DNA from: Paracoccus lichenicola
GTDB lineage: Bacteria; Pseudomonadota; Alphaproteobacteria; Rhodobacterales; Rhodobacteraceae
Direction: 5' to 3'
Length of the DNA: 64,000 bases
Assembly (NCBI RefSeq): GCF_009708075.1
Contig: NZ_WMBT01000003.1
Span: forward strand, 248,001-312,000
Shown: positions 62,467-64,000 of the stretch, one piece after another
Position numbering within the stretch: position 1 is the first letter of the stretch
Layout: every line of letters starts with the position of its first letter
The notes under the pieces: generated by a model
The model's input: only the letters and a program-made list of their open reading frames with translations
Told to the model about the DNA's origin: nothing
Database searches by the model: none
Translations under genes and position numbers: made by a program

Positions 62467-64000
62467 CAGGGCACATGCTGAAAGGCTGGGCATTGGGCCT
62501 GGCGCTGCTGCCGTCGCTGGCGCTTGGCCAGACGGTGCTGACCCAGGACCCCGGCCTGGGCGCGGGCAGCATCGGCGGATCCGGCACCCTGGGGTGGAGC
62601 GGCGAGGCCGCCCTGGCCCCGGCCGCCACGCCCCTGGGCAACAGCATCCTGGGCGACCGCACCCCGGAAGCCGCCGCGCTGGAAGCCGCGACCCCCGATG
62701 CCGGCGTGACCCTGCCCGACCGCGACACCGGCGGTCCGCCCGATGACGCCGCGACCGTGCTGGCCGACAGCATGGTGTTGCAGGGCGACCGGACGCTGAT
62801 CGCGGCGGGCGGCGTGGTCGTCTGGTACCAGGGCGCCCGGCTGGTCGCCTCGCGCATCGTGGTAGACGGCGCCTCGGGCGAGCTGACCATCGAAGGTCCC
62901 ATCCACCTGTCCCGCCCCGGTGCCACCGACCCCGACGCCGAGGCCGTGCTGATCGCCGAATCGGGCCAGCTCGACCGCGAATTGCAGGACGGCATCATCC
63001 GCGGCGCGCGCCTGGTCCTGGCGCGCGAGTTGCAGCTGGCCGCGACCGAACTGACCCGCACCGGCAACGGGCGCATGACCAACCTGCGCCATGTCGTGGC
63101 CTCGTCCTGCCAGATCTGCGCGGGCGACCCGACACCCTTGTGGGAAATCCGCGCCCGCACCATCACCCATGACGCGGAAACCCGGCTGATCACCTTCGAC
63201 CACCCGCAATTCCGCGCCTTCGGCCTGCCGCTGGCGGCCGCGCCCTTCGCGCTGACCGCGCCCGATCCCACGGTCGAACGCCACACGGGCTTTCTGCGGC
63301 CGGAATTCCGCACCACATCCGGCCTGGGCTTCGGGATCAAGCTGCCCTATTTCGTGACGCTGGGCGATCATGCCGACGTGACGGTCACGCCCTATGTCTC
63401 GGCCAGCCGGACGCGGACGCTGGAACTGCGCTATCGCCAGGCCTGGTCGAACGGCGTCACCGAATGGAACGGCGCGGTCAGCCGCGACGACATCGAGCCG
63501 GGCGAGACGCGGGGATACGTCTTCGGCAACGCCCTGGTGGACCTGCCGCGCGGCTATCGCCTGGGGGTGCAGGTGCAGACCGCGTCCGACCGGGGCTATC
63601 TGCTGGACTACGACATCACCGACGCCGACCGGCTGTGGAGCGGGTTCACCCTGGACCGCGTGACCCGCGACAAGCTGTTCTTCGGGCGCGTGGGCAACTA
63701 TCATTCGCTGCGCGACGATGAAGACAACAGCACCTCGCCCGCCCAGGTGGCCGACGTGATCTGGCAGCGCAGCTTTACCCCGCGCTATATCGGCGGGCGG
63801 GCGGGCCTGGAATGGTCGGTCCACGCCCATCGCCGCCCGTCCGACCAGGATGAACTGGGCCGCGACATGGCCCGCGCCTCGGTCGGGCTGGACTGGCAGC
63901 GCAGCGAGATCCTGCCGGGCGGCGTGGTGGGCGCGGCCCTGGGGGGGTTCGATGCCGACATCTACCGCATCGCGCAGGACAGCCGTTATGACGACCTGGT
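62463..64000 (+). CDS. lptD: LPS-assembly outer membrane protein LptD (cut by right window edge)
   Basis: The first ~512 codons of LptD. Signal peptide (LKGWALGLALLPSLALGQ), then a short LptA-like N-terminal region with ADSMVLQGDRTLIAAGGVVVWYQGARLVASRIVVDG, followed by the start of the beta-barrel including TGFLRPEFRTTSGLGFGIKLPYF. Cys residues in SSCQICAGD may form a disulfide. It starts inside the lptG stop (ATGA); ATG 62475 is an alternative. The C-terminal barrel is beyond the window. Confidence 0.93.
   Translation, partial: MTGHMLKGWALGLALLPSLALGQTVLTQDPGLGAGSIGGSGTLGWSGEAALAPAATPLGNSILGDRTPEAAALEAATPDAGVTLPDRDTGGPPDDAATVLADSMVLQGDRTLIAAGGVVVWYQGARLVASRIVVDGASGELTIEGPIHLSRPGATDPDAEAVLIAESGQLDRELQDGIIRGARLVLARELQLAATELTRTGNGRMTNLRHVVASSCQICAGDPTPLWEIRARTITHDAETRLITFDHPQFRAFGLPLAAAPFALTAPDPTVERHTGFLRPEFRTTSGLGFGIKLPYFVTLGDHADVTVTPYVSASRTRTLELRYRQAWSNGVTEWNGAVSRDDIEPGETRGYVFGNALVDLPRGYRLGVQVQTASDRGYLLDYDITDADRLWSGFTLDRVTRDKLFFGRVGNYHSLRDDEDNSTSPAQVADVIWQRSFTPRYIGGRAGLEWSVHAHRRPSDQDELGRDMARASVGLDWQRSEILPGGVVGAALGGFDADIYRIAQDSRYDDL

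Overview
The window is a 64 kb piece of a GC-rich alphaproteobacterial chromosome. Gene content and order point to the Rhodobacteraceae, probably a Paracoccus-like organism. Supporting signs are a [4Fe-4S] FNR-type regulator divergent from hemN, a purH-lspA-DUF3035-M16-M16 block, an OlsB ornithine-lipid acyltransferase, an ureD-A-J-B-C-E-F-G cluster followed by urtABCDE, and many ATGA-coupled genes. The genus is an inference; no 16S rRNA or other marker is present.

Layout. 1-4079 (minus): DUF1674 protein, amidase, DapC-like aminotransferase, and the N-terminal part of FtsK running off the left edge. 4151-14285 (plus): rsmB, purH, lspA, a DUF3035 lipoprotein, a cytochrome P450, two M16 peptidase-family proteins and mutL. 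14286-15031: a lower-GC accessory patch. 15080-17782: DUF3775 protein, periplasmic PQQ-type sugar dehydrogenase and a LYS1-like saccharopine dehydrogenase. 17898-22020: a Tat-exported MBL-fold protein and a peptide-type ABC importer lacking a binding protein. 22259-24408: fnrL and hemN with an FNR box. 24481-28686: CDF metal exporter, polA and two tiny zinc-ribbon-like proteins. 28782-32746: orphan ABC ATPase, HIT protein, and a glycosyltransferase divergent from a sulfotransferase. 32763-35469: dps, acpP, fabG, fabD.

35470-37026 is a clearly foreign low-GC insert holding a frameshifted AAA/ORC-type ATPase. 37027-44187: kup, a CDP-alcohol phosphotransferase coupled to a membrane sulfatase-like protein, ndk, an AI-2E transporter and olsB. 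44318-56056 is a nitrogen block on one strand. Urease structural genes, a nickel permease and the accessory proteins are followed by the five-component urea ABC importer, so uptake, hydrolysis and nickel supply are encoded together. 56057-58533: PepSY and DUF2946 membrane proteins, then holC. 58540-60120: pepA. 60233-64000: lptF-lptG-lptD, with lptD running off the right edge.

The most unusual material is non-coding or very small. There are three copies of a roughly 200 bp multi-hairpin intergenic repeat (22037-22250, 41439-41654, 57880-58070), each starting a short distance past a stop codon, with partly compensatory stem changes. REP-type palindromes with a GTAG or GTGG foot occur at 24419-24480 and 29775-29797. 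A recurrent 3'-end element couples GC hairpins to a GGATATTTG core. A 57-codon low-GC ORF is inserted between ureB and ureC with ATGA coupling kept at both ends.
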